64,000 nucleotides of DNA from Hyphomicrobiales bacterium (GTDB lineage: Bacteria; Pseudomonadota; Alphaproteobacteria; Rhizobiales; Beijerinckiaceae). The DNA lies in assembly GCA_028869185.1 (NCBI GenBank), contig JAGWTA010000011.1:16834-80833 (forward strand), written 5' to 3'. Shown in pieces: positions 8,897-16,645 of the stretch. Made by a program: the position numbers and the translations under genes. The notes under the pieces are model-generated. The model did no database searches, had not been told where the DNA came from, and saw nothing but the letters and a program-made list of their open reading frames with translations. Each line of letters begins with the position of its first letter. The first letter of the stretch is position 1.

Positions 8897-9598
8897 ATGC
8901 ATGAGGCGGGCGTGGAAGTCATTCCGGTGATCGATCTGATGGGCGGCTGCGTCGTGCGCGCGCGGGCGGGCGAGCGCGCCTCCTATCGCGCGATCGAAAC
9001 GCCGCTTGCGGCGGGCGCGGCGCCGCGCGACATCGTGAAGGGACTGCTGACGCTGCACGATTTTCGCACGCTGTATGTCGCCGATCTCGACGCCATCGAG
9101 CGGCGCGGCGATCATCGGCGCGTCATCTGCGGCCTGCGCGATGCGTTTTCTTCTCTCACGATCTGGGTGGACGACGGCGCCGGCGACGCGGCCGCCATCG
9201 CGCGCTGGCGCGGCCAAGCGCGCATCGTTCCGGTTCTGGGCAGCGAAAGTCTGCCGGCGCCCGATGTGGTGCGCACTGCGGGCGAAACGGCGATCCTGTC
9301 GCTCGATTTTCGCGGCGACGATTTTCTCGGCGCTCCGGCGCTGCTCGACGCAGCGTTCTGGCCGCAGCGCGTCATCGTCATGACGCTCGCCCGGGTCGGC
9401 TCGCACGCGGGGCCCGATCTTGCGCGACTGACCGCGATCAGGGCGCAGGCGCGCGGGCGCAGCGTCTATGCGGCCGGCGGCGTGCGCGATGCGCGCGATC
9501 TCGAAACGCTGAAACAAGCGGGCGTCGCGGGCGCCCTGGTTTCGAGCGCGTTGCACAGCGGCTCGCTCGACGCCGCCGCCCTCGCGCGCCTTTCCTGA
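8897..9598 (+). CDS. HisA/HisF-related TIM-barrel protein of the H4MPT island
   Basis: 233-residue (beta/alpha)8-barrel protein related to ProFAR isomerase but clearly distinct from the genuine hisA near 56 kb. It keeps an aspartate on strand 1 (IPVIDLMGG, Asp13), an aspartate on strand 5 (AILSLDFRGDDF, Asp137) and glycine-rich phosphate loops (YAAGGVRDARDL and GALVSSAL). These are the HisA catalytic and phosphate-binding positions. This hisA/hisF-related family occurs in methanogens and in bacterial H4MPT clusters. Its reaction is unknown to me. An Amadori-type or sugar ring-opening step in H4MPT synthesis is a hypothesis. Alternative start: GTG at 8912. Confidence 0.8.
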   Translation: MHEAGVEVIPVIDLMGGCVVRARAGERASYRAIETPLAAGAAPRDIVKGLLTLHDFRTLYVADLDAIERRGDHRRVICGLRDAFSSLTIWVDDGAGDAAAIARWRGQARIVPVLGSESLPAPDVVRTAGETAILSLDFRGDDFLGAPALLDAAFWPQRVIVMTLARVGSHAGPDLARLTAIRAQARGRSVYAAGGVRDARDLETLKQAGVAGALVSSALHSGSLDAAALARLS

Positions 9599-9611
9599 GC
9601 GGCGCTGGCGC

Positions 9612-9640
9612 AAAAAAAAGGGGGCCGAACGGCCCCCTTT
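9612..9640 (-). terminator. Intrinsic terminator of fae
   Basis: The hairpin GGGGGCC-GTTC-GGCCCCC on the minus strand is followed by eight U residues (A8 at 9612-9619 on the plus strand). It lies between the convergent fae and HisA-like genes. The strong U-tract faces fae. The plus strand has TTT after the hairpin, so weak bidirectional action on the HisA-like transcript is possible. Confidence 0.9.
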
Positions 9641-9664
9641 CGGATTTGTCCCGCCCTGCGCCGA

Positions 9665-10174
9665 TTACGACGGCGAGAAGGGGTGCTTGGCGGTGTTGCG
9701 CTGGGCGACGACATCAGCGGCGCGCGGCTCGCCCTTGACGGCGCGGGCGATTGCTTCCTTCGTGGCGCGATAGTTGAAATCGTGGATTTTCTTGTCGTCG
9801 TTGGCTTCCCAATGGATGAACACGCCGACGCAAATGAAAAGGTCGTCCGCTTCGGCGGCCGGGATCACGCCTTCGGCGACCGAATCGGCGACGGCCATCG
9901 CGACGGCGTGCTGCGCCGGTCCGAACATCTGCACAGCCTGCTTGGCGTCCTTGATCGTGACCTTGTTGAACATCACGGTCGCCGGCTTGCACAGCAGGTT
10001 CGGCGCGACGACGGCGAGCAGCGAGGTGAAGCCGTCCTTGTTGTTGGTGAGGCTGTTGGCGAAAGCGATTTCCGCCGCAGAGCCGCGCGGTCCGAGGATC
10101 AGGTCGATGTGAGCGACTTCGTTGCCGTCGCCGACGAGCGATTCGCCGACGCAGAGTTTGTTGATCGTGGCCAT
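9665..10174 (-). CDS. fae: Formaldehyde-activating enzyme Fae
   Basis: Catalyses condensation of formaldehyde with H4MPT to methylene-H4MPT, the entry step of C1 oxidation and formaldehyde detoxification. It has 169 residues, full length for Fae. The N-terminal motif [18 protein letters not shown] contains the known catalytic histidine. The blocks [17 protein letters not shown] and [17 protein letters not shown] are near-diagnostic. AGGGAGA lies just upstream of the chosen ATG. It is the last gene of the minus-strand C1 arm but is set 144 bases below the CitG-like gene. It has palindromic leader elements and its own strong terminator, as expected for a very abundant protein with separate control. 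Confidence 0.98.
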   Translation of the reverse strand: MATINKLCVGESLVGDGNEVAHIDLILGPRGSAAEIAFANSLTNNKDGFTSLLAVVAPNLLCKPATVMFNKVTIKDAKQAVQMFGPAQHAVAMAVADSVAEGVIPAAEADDLFICVGVFIHWEANDDKKIHDFNYRATKEAIARAVKGEPRAADVVAQRNTAKHPFSPS

Positions 10175-10211
10175 TGATTTTCTCCCTGGAGAACTTTTTG
10201 CAGACAAACGA

Positions 10212-10235
10212 CGCCGTCGAAGGCCTTCGGCGGCG
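10212..10235 (-). promoter_or_regulatory. Near-perfect 24-bp palindrome in the fae leader
   Basis: On the plus strand CGCCGTCGAAGG is followed directly by CCTTCGGCGGCG, a palindrome with one mismatched pair. The central CGAAGGCCTTCG is perfect over 12 bases. It sits about 38 bases upstream of the fae start codon, between the fae ribosome-binding site and the upstream gene. It could be a protein operator or a leader stem-loop, and sequence alone does not choose. Confidence 0.55.
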
Positions 10236-10262
10236 ACGCTAGAAACTATCTTTGTTTGCAGC

Positions 10263-10278
10263 GCCCGGTGAACCGGGC
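10263..10278. repeat. Short inverted repeat upstream of fae
   Basis: GCCCGGT and ACCGGGC, separated by two bases, lie 40 bases downstream of the CitG-like stop on the minus strand and about 90 bases upstream of fae. It may weaken read-through from the upstream operon or stabilise the fae leader. No U-run follows in the direction of transcription. Confidence 0.4.
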
Positions 10279-10318
10279 CGGTTGGCCAGATAGGGCGAGA
10301 AACCCCCGCGCTCCAAAG

Positions 10319-11176
10319 TCAATCATCATTGCCGCGCGCCTGCAAGAGCGCCATAAGGCGGCTTGCGAAAAGAATGGCGACCGTCGCATCGGCCGACGTG
10401 CCGGGGTTGAGGCCCCGCGCTTTCAACGCCTCATCCCACAACAGCAGTGGCTCAAACGCCTCGGCGCGATTGGCGCTCGCCATGAAACCCGCGCGCAAGG
10501 CTGCAGCCTGACGCTGGACGGAAAGCGCGACGTCGCGCCCGAATTTTCGCTGGATGTGACTGTCGGAAATTTCGCTCAGAAACGCCAGATAGACGGCCAG
10601 CGTCGTCATCTCTTCGTCACGCCAGCGCACAGCCGCGTCCGCAAGCGCAGGCAATCCGATGGCGAAAAGATCCGTGAAGCCCCTGTCATATTGCGCTGCA
10701 ATAAAATCACGGTCGGCCGCTGCATGCATCGCTTCGCGCAATGTCACGGCGGCGCGCTCGCGCACATCGTGCCGCGGCGCCTCGCCCAGGCCGCCGGGGG
10801 CTGCGCGGCGGATCGCGGCAAAGACATTCTCGGCGTCCTCGATCGTGGTTGCCTCGAGAAGGCGCGCCGTCGCAGCGCGCAGATCGCCGCCCTGCTCTGC
10901 TGCGGCCGCGAGCGGGGCACACAAAAGACAAATGCCGAGATTTGTGTTTTTCGCCACAGCGCGCCAGGTCGCCTCGACCGCAGCGCGCACGCGGGCGCCG
11001 ATGGGCTGACCGGCCGCAGCAAGGCCGGGCGCAGCGGCGCGCGCGCTTGCGCGAAAATCCTCGACGCTCATGGCGTGGCCGCCGGCGTAAACATGCACGT
11101 TGCCCGGCTTGGGCGCGGCGATCTCGCGCTCACAAGCGGCGATAAACGCCTGCGCGACGGAAAAAGTCCCGATCAC
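10319..11176 (-). CDS. Triphosphoribosyl-dephospho-CoA synthase (CitG)-family protein of the H4MPT island
   Basis: 285 residues beginning GTG within a GTGA overlap with the upstream ATP-grasp gene. Motifs include ACEREIAAPKPGNVHVYAGGHAMSVEDF, KNTNLGICLLCAPLA and RGFTDLFAIGLPAL, which match the CitG fold. CitG makes the citrate-lyase prosthetic-group precursor, but no citrate lyase genes are present. Members of this family are a regular part of bacterial H4MPT clusters, so a step in H4MPT or methylofuran synthesis is more likely. The substrate is unknown. A much longer open frame upstream was rejected because it runs antiparallel and into the previous gene. Confidence 0.82.
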   Translation of the reverse strand: MIGTFSVAQAFIAACEREIAAPKPGNVHVYAGGHAMSVEDFRASARAAAPGLAAAGQPIGARVRAAVEATWRAVAKNTNLGICLLCAPLAAAAEQGGDLRAATARLLEATTIEDAENVFAAIRRAAPGGLGEAPRHDVRERAAVTLREAMHAAADRDFIAAQYDRGFTDLFAIGLPALADAAVRWRDEEMTTLAVYLAFLSEISDSHIQRKFGRDVALSVQRQAAALRAGFMASANRAEAFEPLLLWDEALKARGLNPGTSADATVAILFASRLMALLQARGNDD

Positions 11177-12066
11177 GCCGCGCTCCGCGCCTGTGCAAGC
11201 GCGGCGAGGGCATCGTCGGCGATCAGGCCCGACAGATTGACGGCGGTGACGCTTTGCAGGCCGCGCCAGCCCGGCATCGAGTTGACTTCGAGAATTTGCG
11301 GCGCCCCCGTTTCGTCGAGAATCATATCGACGCCCGCGAAATCGGCGTCCACGCATGCCGCAGCGCGCAGGGCGAGCGCGACCAATGCCGGCTCCGGCGC
11401 GAACGCTTCCGGCGCGCCGCCGAGTTTCACATTGGTGATCCAGTTTTGCGATCGCCGCAGCATGGCGCCGAGCAAGCGGCCGCGCGACACGAACAGACGC
11501 ATGTCGACGAAGGGCCCTGAAACAGGGCCAACAAAACGCTGCAGATAGAACACGCCGTTGATCTCGCTTTCCTCGGGCAGATCGTCCGTTGAGCGCAGCA
11601 GCTTGAGGCCGCGCCCCTGTGCGCCAAACAGCGGCTTCAGCACGAGCGTTCCCCCTTCGCGCGCGAAAATCGCGCGCGCGGCCTCGCGCGTCTGCACCGC
11701 GAACGTCGCGGGCGTCGGCAACCCTGCATGCGCAAGCAGGAAACTCGTCGCCGCCTTGTCGACGCATCGTTCGATCGCGCGCGCATGGTTGAGAACCGGC
11801 ACGCCACAACTTTGCAGGGCATGCAGCAAACCGAGCCGCAAGGTCACGCTTTCAAACGCGCCGGCGCCGACGGCGCGCACAACGGCAAGATCGGGCAACG
11901 CCTCCTCGAAGCCGGGTATTGCGAGCCCGCCCGGCCGGGACGAGTCGAACCCGCAATCGGCAAGCCGGACGCGCCGGCACAAGACGCCGCGCGCTGCGAA
12001 AGCCGATTCCAGCTCGCGCACGTGGAATTCGACATGATCGGCGAACAGGGCGACGCGCGGCTGCAT
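11173..12066 (-). CDS. RimK-like ATP-grasp ligase of the H4MPT island
   Basis: 297-residue ATP-grasp enzyme. It has an N-terminal pre-ATP-grasp segment, the ATP-binding stretch GTLVLKPLFGAQGRGLKLL (about residues 145-165) and the metal-binding end FAGVDMILDETGAPQILEVNSMPGW. RimK-like ligases add glutamate to an acceptor carboxylate. Bacterial methylofuran is known to carry a polyglutamate chain, so glutamylation of that cofactor is a reasonable inference, not shown here. The gene is two bases from mch and overlaps the CitG-like gene, so it is tightly coupled to both. Confidence 0.85.
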   Translation of the reverse strand: MQPRVALFADHVEFHVRELESAFAARGVLCRRVRLADCGFDSSRPGGLAIPGFEEALPDLAVVRAVGAGAFESVTLRLGLLHALQSCGVPVLNHARAIERCVDKAATSFLLAHAGLPTPATFAVQTREAARAIFAREGGTLVLKPLFGAQGRGLKLLRSTDDLPEESEINGVFYLQRFVGPVSGPFVDMRLFVSRGRLLGAMLRRSQNWITNVKLGGAPEAFAPEPALVALALRAAACVDADFAGVDMILDETGAPQILEVNSMPGWRGLQSVTAVNLSGLIADDALAALAQARSAA

Positions 12067-12068
12067 GT

Positions 12069-13022
12069 TCAGGCGAAAGACTTGTTCAACAGCGCCGCGT
12101 CGAGCGCCCCGGCGCGGAATGTTTCGCCTGTCTCCAGCGCCGTCACGAGCGCCAGCGCAGGCGAAAACAACATCGGATCGATCTTGTAGAAATCGCCGTC
12201 GAAGGATTTGAAAATCTCCGCGAAGGGTTTGCCGAAATCCTTCGAGGCGCTGGAGGGCAGCTTTTCGGCCAGCGCTCGCGCTTCGGCCGCCGGGCCCGTG
12301 ACAAAGAGATGCGCCCGGCCGCCGTAGATGATCGCGTCGTTGGTTCGCCCCATCGCCTGAATGAAATCAGGATGCGGCGGCGCCAGCGGCGCGCTCGCGA
12401 TGCCGTCGACAATATGGGCGAGCGGGAAATGCAATTCATGCGCCTTGTGCAACGCGACTTCGAGAACGCGCGCGACGACCTGCGTCGAGCCTGCGAGGCT
12501 TTGCGTCGGCGCATAGATGAACGTCAGATTTTGCGGCTTGACCTGACAATCGCGCGCGACCTGGTCGACAATTTCGGCAGGCGGCGGGCTAGCGCTTTCG
12601 AGCACCAGCGTCGCCGCATCGGCGTGATCGCGATAGCCGATATCGGCGTAGATCTCCTCCTTTGCATAAAGCGCGCGGCCAGGACCAGAGCCGAGCGCGA
12701 AAAAATCGCCATGCGCGAGGCTCCAGCCCGCATATTGCGAGCCGAGGCAGGCGATGACGGGATCATGCGAACGCACGAATAGCGAAAATGGCCATTGGCC
12801 GTCGCTCTCGCCCGGCGCGAGCGAGACCGAGCCCAGACCGCCGAGGCATATTTCGGCGATGCGCAAGCCGGCTTCAACGCCGCCGCGCGCCGCTTGCCCG
12901 GCGTCAATGAGCAATTCGCCGCGCGTTCCCCGCGCAACCGCAAGACGCAGCGCCGCCGCATCGGCGACAAGCGCCTCCACCAAACGCGCCGCGCGCGCGT
13001 TGACGCTGACAGGATCGCTCAT
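12069..13022 (-). CDS. mch: Methenyl-H4MPT cyclohydrolase Mch
   Basis: Hydrolyses methenyl-H4MPT to 5-formyl-H4MPT in the cytoplasmic formaldehyde oxidation path. 317 residues, the usual family length. Recognisable stretches are [17 protein letters not shown] near residue 60, [17 protein letters not shown] near 115, and the C-terminal [19 protein letters not shown]. It lies in the minus-strand C1 arm between two ATP-grasp genes, with an ATGA overlap to the upstream one. Confidence 0.97.
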   Translation of the reverse strand: MSDPVSVNARAARLVEALVADAAALRLAVARGTRGELLIDAGQAARGGVEAGLRIAEICLGGLGSVSLAPGESDGQWPFSLFVRSHDPVIACLGSQYAGWSLAHGDFFALGSGPGRALYAKEEIYADIGYRDHADAATLVLESASPPPAEIVDQVARDCQVKPQNLTFIYAPTQSLAGSTQVVARVLEVALHKAHELHFPLAHIVDGIASAPLAPPHPDFIQAMGRTNDAIIYGGRAHLFVTGPAAEARALAEKLPSSASKDFGKPFAEIFKSFDGDFYKIDPMLFSPALALVTALETGETFRAGALDAALLNKSFA

Positions 13023-14131
13023 AACGCCACCGCCTCCCCCTTCATCAGCGCTTCATCCAGCGCGCGCAAACGTTCCTGCAAGACGAGAATCGCCGCATCT
13101 GCGCTTGCCGCATCCGCGCGCACGGTGCAGACAGGCTGCCCCGCCCCTATCACGCCCGCTTGCGGCACGTCCGAAAAGCCGTCTTTCTCGCTTAAGTCGG
13201 GCGCTGCGGTCGCGCAAGGCGCATAATAAACGGCAGCGGCCTCGGCGCCGCAAAAGGACAAGGGGTTTGGCGGCGCGCGCCCTGCGCAGGCCGCCACATG
13301 CGCGGCGAACAGCGCGCCGTCCGTCTGCGTGAAAACGTCGAGACTTGCGCCAGGCCGCGGATTGATTTCAATCAGATGAAACGACGTCTCGGTCACGCGA
13401 TAGTCGAACGACACGAGGCCGCGCAGGTCGCAGGCCCTCGTCGCAGCATGCGCAAAGGCGCGCGCGGCGTCGGCGAAGGATTGTTGCGGCGCATAAGGCC
13501 GCAATGCGCCGCCGTAGCGCAGGGGCGCGCCGGGCGCCGGGGCGGCCCATTGGCTTGTAAAACCGACCACATGCGCGCTCTGACCATCGCATAAAGCGAG
13601 CAGGCTCGCCGCCTCGCCGGGAGCGCGCGCCTGCGCATATTCATCGTCGCCATGCGTGACGGGCGCCGCGCTGGCGAGGCGAATATGTGCGCCGCCGGAA
13701 GCGCCGCGACGCTTGACCAGCCAGTCGCTGCGCAGCGGCGCTTGCGCAACGGCCGGGTGTGGCATGCCGACCTGCGCGCAAAATTGCGCGAGCCAGAAGG
13801 GATCCTTGACGCGCGCGACGGCTGCGCGGCCACATCCCAGAACGCGCCATTCGACGGCCAGTTCATCGAGCAGGTCCGGACAATGTTCGAAACCAGCGCC
13901 ATAAACGAGGCCGATGGGCGCGCTGTCGCGGGCAAGGCCGCGCAAGGCGTCTATGAGAGATTGCTGGTCGAACCCCTGCCCGCGCGGCGCAACGCGCGAT
14001 GCCGCGCGCGCCAGGCGCTGCGTATCCCGGTCGCAATAAAGATCGGCGACGAGCGGCTCGTAGCCGGAAGCGCGCGCATGCTGGGCGAGCGCGCGGCCCG
14101 ACAGCGCGGCGATGAGCACCGCGCCTTTCAT
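13019..14131 (-). CDS. ATP-grasp protein of the H4MPT island (OrfY-type)
   Basis: 370 residues beginning [36 protein letters not shown]. The Rossmann-like N-terminal half precedes an ATP-grasp domain ending in [29 protein letters not shown], which supplies the metal and phosphate ligands. Such a gene is commonly next to mch in bacterial C1 islands and has been implicated genetically in H4MPT/methylofuran function. Its exact ligation is not established here. The start lies one base after the mtdB stop. The longer upstream frame overlaps mtdB completely and was discarded. Confidence 0.83.
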   Translation of the reverse strand: MKGAVLIAALSGRALAQHARASGYEPLVADLYCDRDTQRLARAASRVAPRGQGFDQQSLIDALRGLARDSAPIGLVYGAGFEHCPDLLDELAVEWRVLGCGRAAVARVKDPFWLAQFCAQVGMPHPAVAQAPLRSDWLVKRRGASGGAHIRLASAAPVTHGDDEYAQARAPGEAASLLALCDGQSAHVVGFTSQWAAPAPGAPLRYGGALRPYAPQQSFADAARAFAHAATRACDLRGLVSFDYRVTETSFHLIEINPRPGASLDVFTQTDGALFAAHVAACAGRAPPNPLSFCGAEAAAVYYAPCATAAPDLSEKDGFSDVPQAGVIGAGQPVCTVRADAASADAAILVLQERLRALDEALMKGEAVAL

Positions 14132-14132
14132 C

Positions 14133-15026
14133 TCAGGCGAGCGTGCGTGCGAGGGCGAAAGCGTCGCGGAAATCGAGACAAAGCGGCGCGCCGCCACTCG
14201 CCATGCGCTGAAACAGCCCCGATTCCGTGCGGTATTTGACGTTGCCGATCGCCAGCGCGCCGACGCCCAGAGCCTTCGCGCCATCGATCGGCGCGCCATT
14301 GGCGAAAAGATCGACCCCTTCGACGCCGAGTGGGGGCACCGCATTGACGTCAGCGGCGATCTTGAGATTGCTCGCAGCGGCGACATCGGCGCGCGAGAGA
14401 ATCTGCACGCCCGCCTTTGCGCAACACAGCGCAATGTCGGCGTCGGCCAGCAGCGTGCGGATTTTCGCATTGTCGCCGCCGTCAGCCGCTTTCGTGTCGA
14501 CCTTGAAGCGCTTTTTGATTTCATCGGCGATCTTCTGCACGCGCGCCGCGCCATCGTGCCCGGCCAGCTGCACCTGCGCGCCCTCAAGCGCAGAAATGAC
14601 GCCGGTGCAAAAACCGACGACGCCCGTTGCGCCGAAAACAACGACCCGCGCGCCCTTCAACGATTTCTGAAACTTGTCCTGCAAAACCTTCTCGACGCAG
14701 GCGACCATCGCCGCGGCTGTCGTGAAGGAGCCCGCAGGATCGGCAAAAATCGAAAGCTCGAACGGCTTGAGCAACGCTGCGCGCGCCGCATTCAGCATGT
14801 CGAGCGCGAGAATGACGTCGCGTCCGCCGATGAATACGCCGGTGCGCACTGCATCGTGCGGCGGGCGCGAGAACATCGCGTCCTGCACAAGGCCGGTCAC
14901 TTCATCCAGTGTGACGTTGACATAAGGGGTGACCGAATCGAAGCCGGCGTCCAGCGCCATGTTCACGTCGAACGGGCTCATATGCTTGAGCGGGCTCAGC
15001 ATGTGCAGAATGGCCTTGGCGGTCAT
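14133..15026 (-). CDS. mtdB: NAD(P)-dependent methylene-H4MPT dehydrogenase MtdB
   Basis: Oxidises methylene-H4MPT to methenyl-H4MPT. 297 residues, matching MtdB rather than the slightly shorter MtdA. The N-terminal catalytic domain begins MTAKAILHMLSPLKHMSPFDVNMALDAG. The nucleotide-binding motif VVVFGATGVVGFCTGV lies near residues 127-142. The C-terminal DVNAVPPLGVEGVD is conserved. Placement in the mptG-mtdB-mch arm supports H4MPT as substrate. MtdA cannot be fully excluded by sequence reading. A GAGGGGAC ribosome-binding site lies in the 12-base gap after mptG. Confidence 0.95.
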   Translation of the reverse strand: MTAKAILHMLSPLKHMSPFDVNMALDAGFDSVTPYVNVTLDEVTGLVQDAMFSRPPHDAVRTGVFIGGRDVILALDMLNAARAALLKPFELSIFADPAGSFTTAAAMVACVEKVLQDKFQKSLKGARVVVFGATGVVGFCTGVISALEGAQVQLAGHDGAARVQKIADEIKKRFKVDTKAADGGDNAKIRTLLADADIALCCAKAGVQILSRADVAAASNLKIAADVNAVPPLGVEGVDLFANGAPIDGAKALGVGALAIGNVKYRTESGLFQRMASGGAPLCLDFRDAFALARTLA

Positions 15027-15038
15027 CGTTTCGTCCCC

Positions 15039-16058
15039 TCAGCCGGTCGCGTCCGGCGTTATTGCAATTGTCGCGCCGCGATTGAGCGGCCTGACGATGG
15101 CGATCGTCGGGCCAGCGGCGGCGCAGCCCGCTCGCGCGGCCAGTTCCCGCGCCTGCGCTTCGTCTTCCGCAAAAGCAAAGCCCGTGGGGCCCCACGACGT
15201 CTGGCCGCAACCATAGGCGCCAGCCGCCGCGAGACGCTCCACAATCGCGGCGACTTTCGCCGATGTAAAGCGCGAGCCGCCCTGCGCCGGCGCGAAATGA
15301 TCGCCGACAATCTGCTGAATGCGTGCGATCGCCGCGCCAAAACCGGCGATATCGCGTTCGTAAAGCGCGGGCAAAGCCTGCATGAGCGCGAGGCGACAGG
15401 TTTCGCCCGCCGCGCTTTCGGGAAAATTCGGCAAGGCTGCGAAAGCGGCGCGCTCGGCCTCGCCATGCACGCCCTGCACGCGCGAATCCTGCACGAGAAG
15501 AATCCGCCACTCCTCTGGAACCGCGCAATGGGCGACGACAGGCGGGGTTTTCGTGTGCGGACCGCGCCCGGCGTCTACGACAAACCCGCCGCGCGTGAAG
15601 AGTCCCGCCCCGATGCCCGAGCGAGCGCCGCGCTCCGTCAGCATCGCATCGGCCTGTGTATCGCGCGGCGCACCCGTCAAGGCGCGCACGGCGGCTGAAA
15701 CCGCCAGCGCCATCTGGGTGCCAGAACCAAGACCTGCATGCGGGGGAATAGTGCGCAGAACCGTCAATGCGAATGCGCGATCGGGCGCGAGCGTCGGCGC
15801 GATCGCGCGCAGATAACGCTCCGCGCGATCGGACTGTTCACCCGTTGCGGAAAAAGCGGCGGCGGGGCGCAGCTCGATTTCCGTCGCAGGCTCCGCCAAC
15901 GCCATGCCCAGCGAGCCGAACATGCGGCCGAGCGAGCCGTTCATGTCGAGAAAGCCCAGATGCAGACGCGCGCTGGCCGCAACATGCGCCGCGGCGCGGC
16001 GCGCGCCCTGCGCCGCGCCAGCCCGTTCGGCTGTGGCGTGATTTGTTGCGGCGCACAT
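15039..16058 (-). CDS. mptG: Beta-ribofuranosylaminobenzene 5'-phosphate synthase MptG
   Basis: Forms the C-riboside of 4-aminobenzoate (or 4-hydroxybenzoate) and PRPP with decarboxylation, the first committed step of methanopterin synthesis. 339 residues, GHMP-kinase fold. The N-terminal ASARLHLGFLDMNGSLGRMFGSLG and the glycine loop IPPHAGLGSGTQMALAVSAA are diagnostic. ATG at 16058 is preferred over an upstream ATG because GGAGAGAG precedes it at good spacing. It is the first gene of the minus-strand C1 arm, whose promoter must lie in the divergent region next to it. Confidence 0.94.
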   Translation of the reverse strand: MCAATNHATAERAGAAQGARRAAAHVAASARLHLGFLDMNGSLGRMFGSLGMALAEPATEIELRPAAAFSATGEQSDRAERYLRAIAPTLAPDRAFALTVLRTIPPHAGLGSGTQMALAVSAAVRALTGAPRDTQADAMLTERGARSGIGAGLFTRGGFVVDAGRGPHTKTPPVVAHCAVPEEWRILLVQDSRVQGVHGEAERAAFAALPNFPESAAGETCRLALMQALPALYERDIAGFGAAIARIQQIVGDHFAPAQGGSRFTSAKVAAIVERLAAAGAYGCGQTSWGPTGFAFAEDEAQARELAARAGCAAAGPTIAIVRPLNRGATIAITPDATG

Positions 16059-16262
16059 GCGCCTCTCTCCGTTCCGGCTCGTCAAATCGTTTTTGCAAAC
16101 GGTCTTGCATCAGCCGTCGCTGTCAATAAACTGATGGAAAATCTCCGGCTTGCCAAGCACGTTTCCGATTGCGCGGCGCCGGCTTCGATTTTCGCCTGCA
16201 GACAGTTCGCCGCAAGCCGGCGTCCATCATCACGGGGCGAGTTGTTCTGCGGAGGACCTCCC
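16059..16262. promoter_or_regulatory. Divergent control region of the two C1-island arms
   Basis: 204 bases between mptG (minus) and the pcd-like/fhc genes (plus), so it should hold both promoters. Visible elements are a perfect TTGACA on the minus strand at 16121-16126 without a good -10 partner, a weak plus-strand candidate TTGCAT-N16-TAAACT at 16105-16132, an inverted repeat CGTTT-TTGC-AAACG (16088-16101), and a wide inverted repeat GCCGGCTT (16178-16185)/AAGCCGGC (16214-16221). GGAGG at 16251 is the ribosome-binding site of the plus-strand arm. The boundaries of individual sites are not resolved. Confidence 0.6.
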
Positions 16263-16643
16263 GTGACAGGGGCTTCGAAAAAGACCGAGACGGTTTATTC
16301 GGCCGAGGAAATCGAAAAGCGTCTGCCGCGCCATTGGCGTTATGAGGACGGCTGGATCAAACGCACCTATCGCACGCATTCCTGGAAAGGCACGATGCTG
16401 ATGGTTGGAACCATCGGCCATCTTGCGGAAGCGGCGTGGCACCATCCAGACATCACTCTTTCTTACGCCTGGCTCGAGGTTCGTCTGCAAACGCACAGCG
16501 CAAAGGGCGTGACGGACAAGGATTTCGCGCTTGCGCGCAAGATCGAGGAAACGCTGAGCTGGCGCCCCGGGCGCGAGGGCGCGGGCCTCGAAGGAACGCC
16601 TCAAAACGACGCGCGATTTTCCTACATCAAATACGACGATTGA
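16263..16643 (+). CDS. Pterin-4a-carbinolamine dehydratase-like protein
   Basis: 126 residues with the PCD/DCoH core: LPRHWRYEDGWIKRTYRTHSW, then HLAEAAWHHPDITLSYAWLEVRLQTHSAKGVTDKDFALARKIE, containing the paired histidines of the family. PCDs dehydrate 4a-hydroxypterins. As the first gene of the fhc operon it probably acts on an H4MPT precursor or recycles oxidised H4MPT, which is inference. The GTG start has GGAGG seven bases upstream. The longer frame through the divergent promoter region was rejected. fhcB starts two bases after its stop. Confidence 0.85.
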   Translation: MTGASKKTETVYSAEEIEKRLPRHWRYEDGWIKRTYRTHSWKGTMLMVGTIGHLAEAAWHHPDITLSYAWLEVRLQTHSAKGVTDKDFALARKIEETLSWRPGREGAGLEGTPQNDARFSYIKYDD

Positions 16644-16645
16644 CG

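Noticed and set aside
8870..9613. Upstream extension of the MfnF-like frame by about 248 codons
   Set aside because: Would run antisense through the whole HisA-like gene. The conserved N-terminus MASIIGWDIGG marks the start.
11177..11809. Upstream extension of the CitG-like frame
   Set aside because: Overlaps most of the RimK-like gene on the same strand in another phase. The GTG in the GTGA overlap fits the conserved N-terminus.
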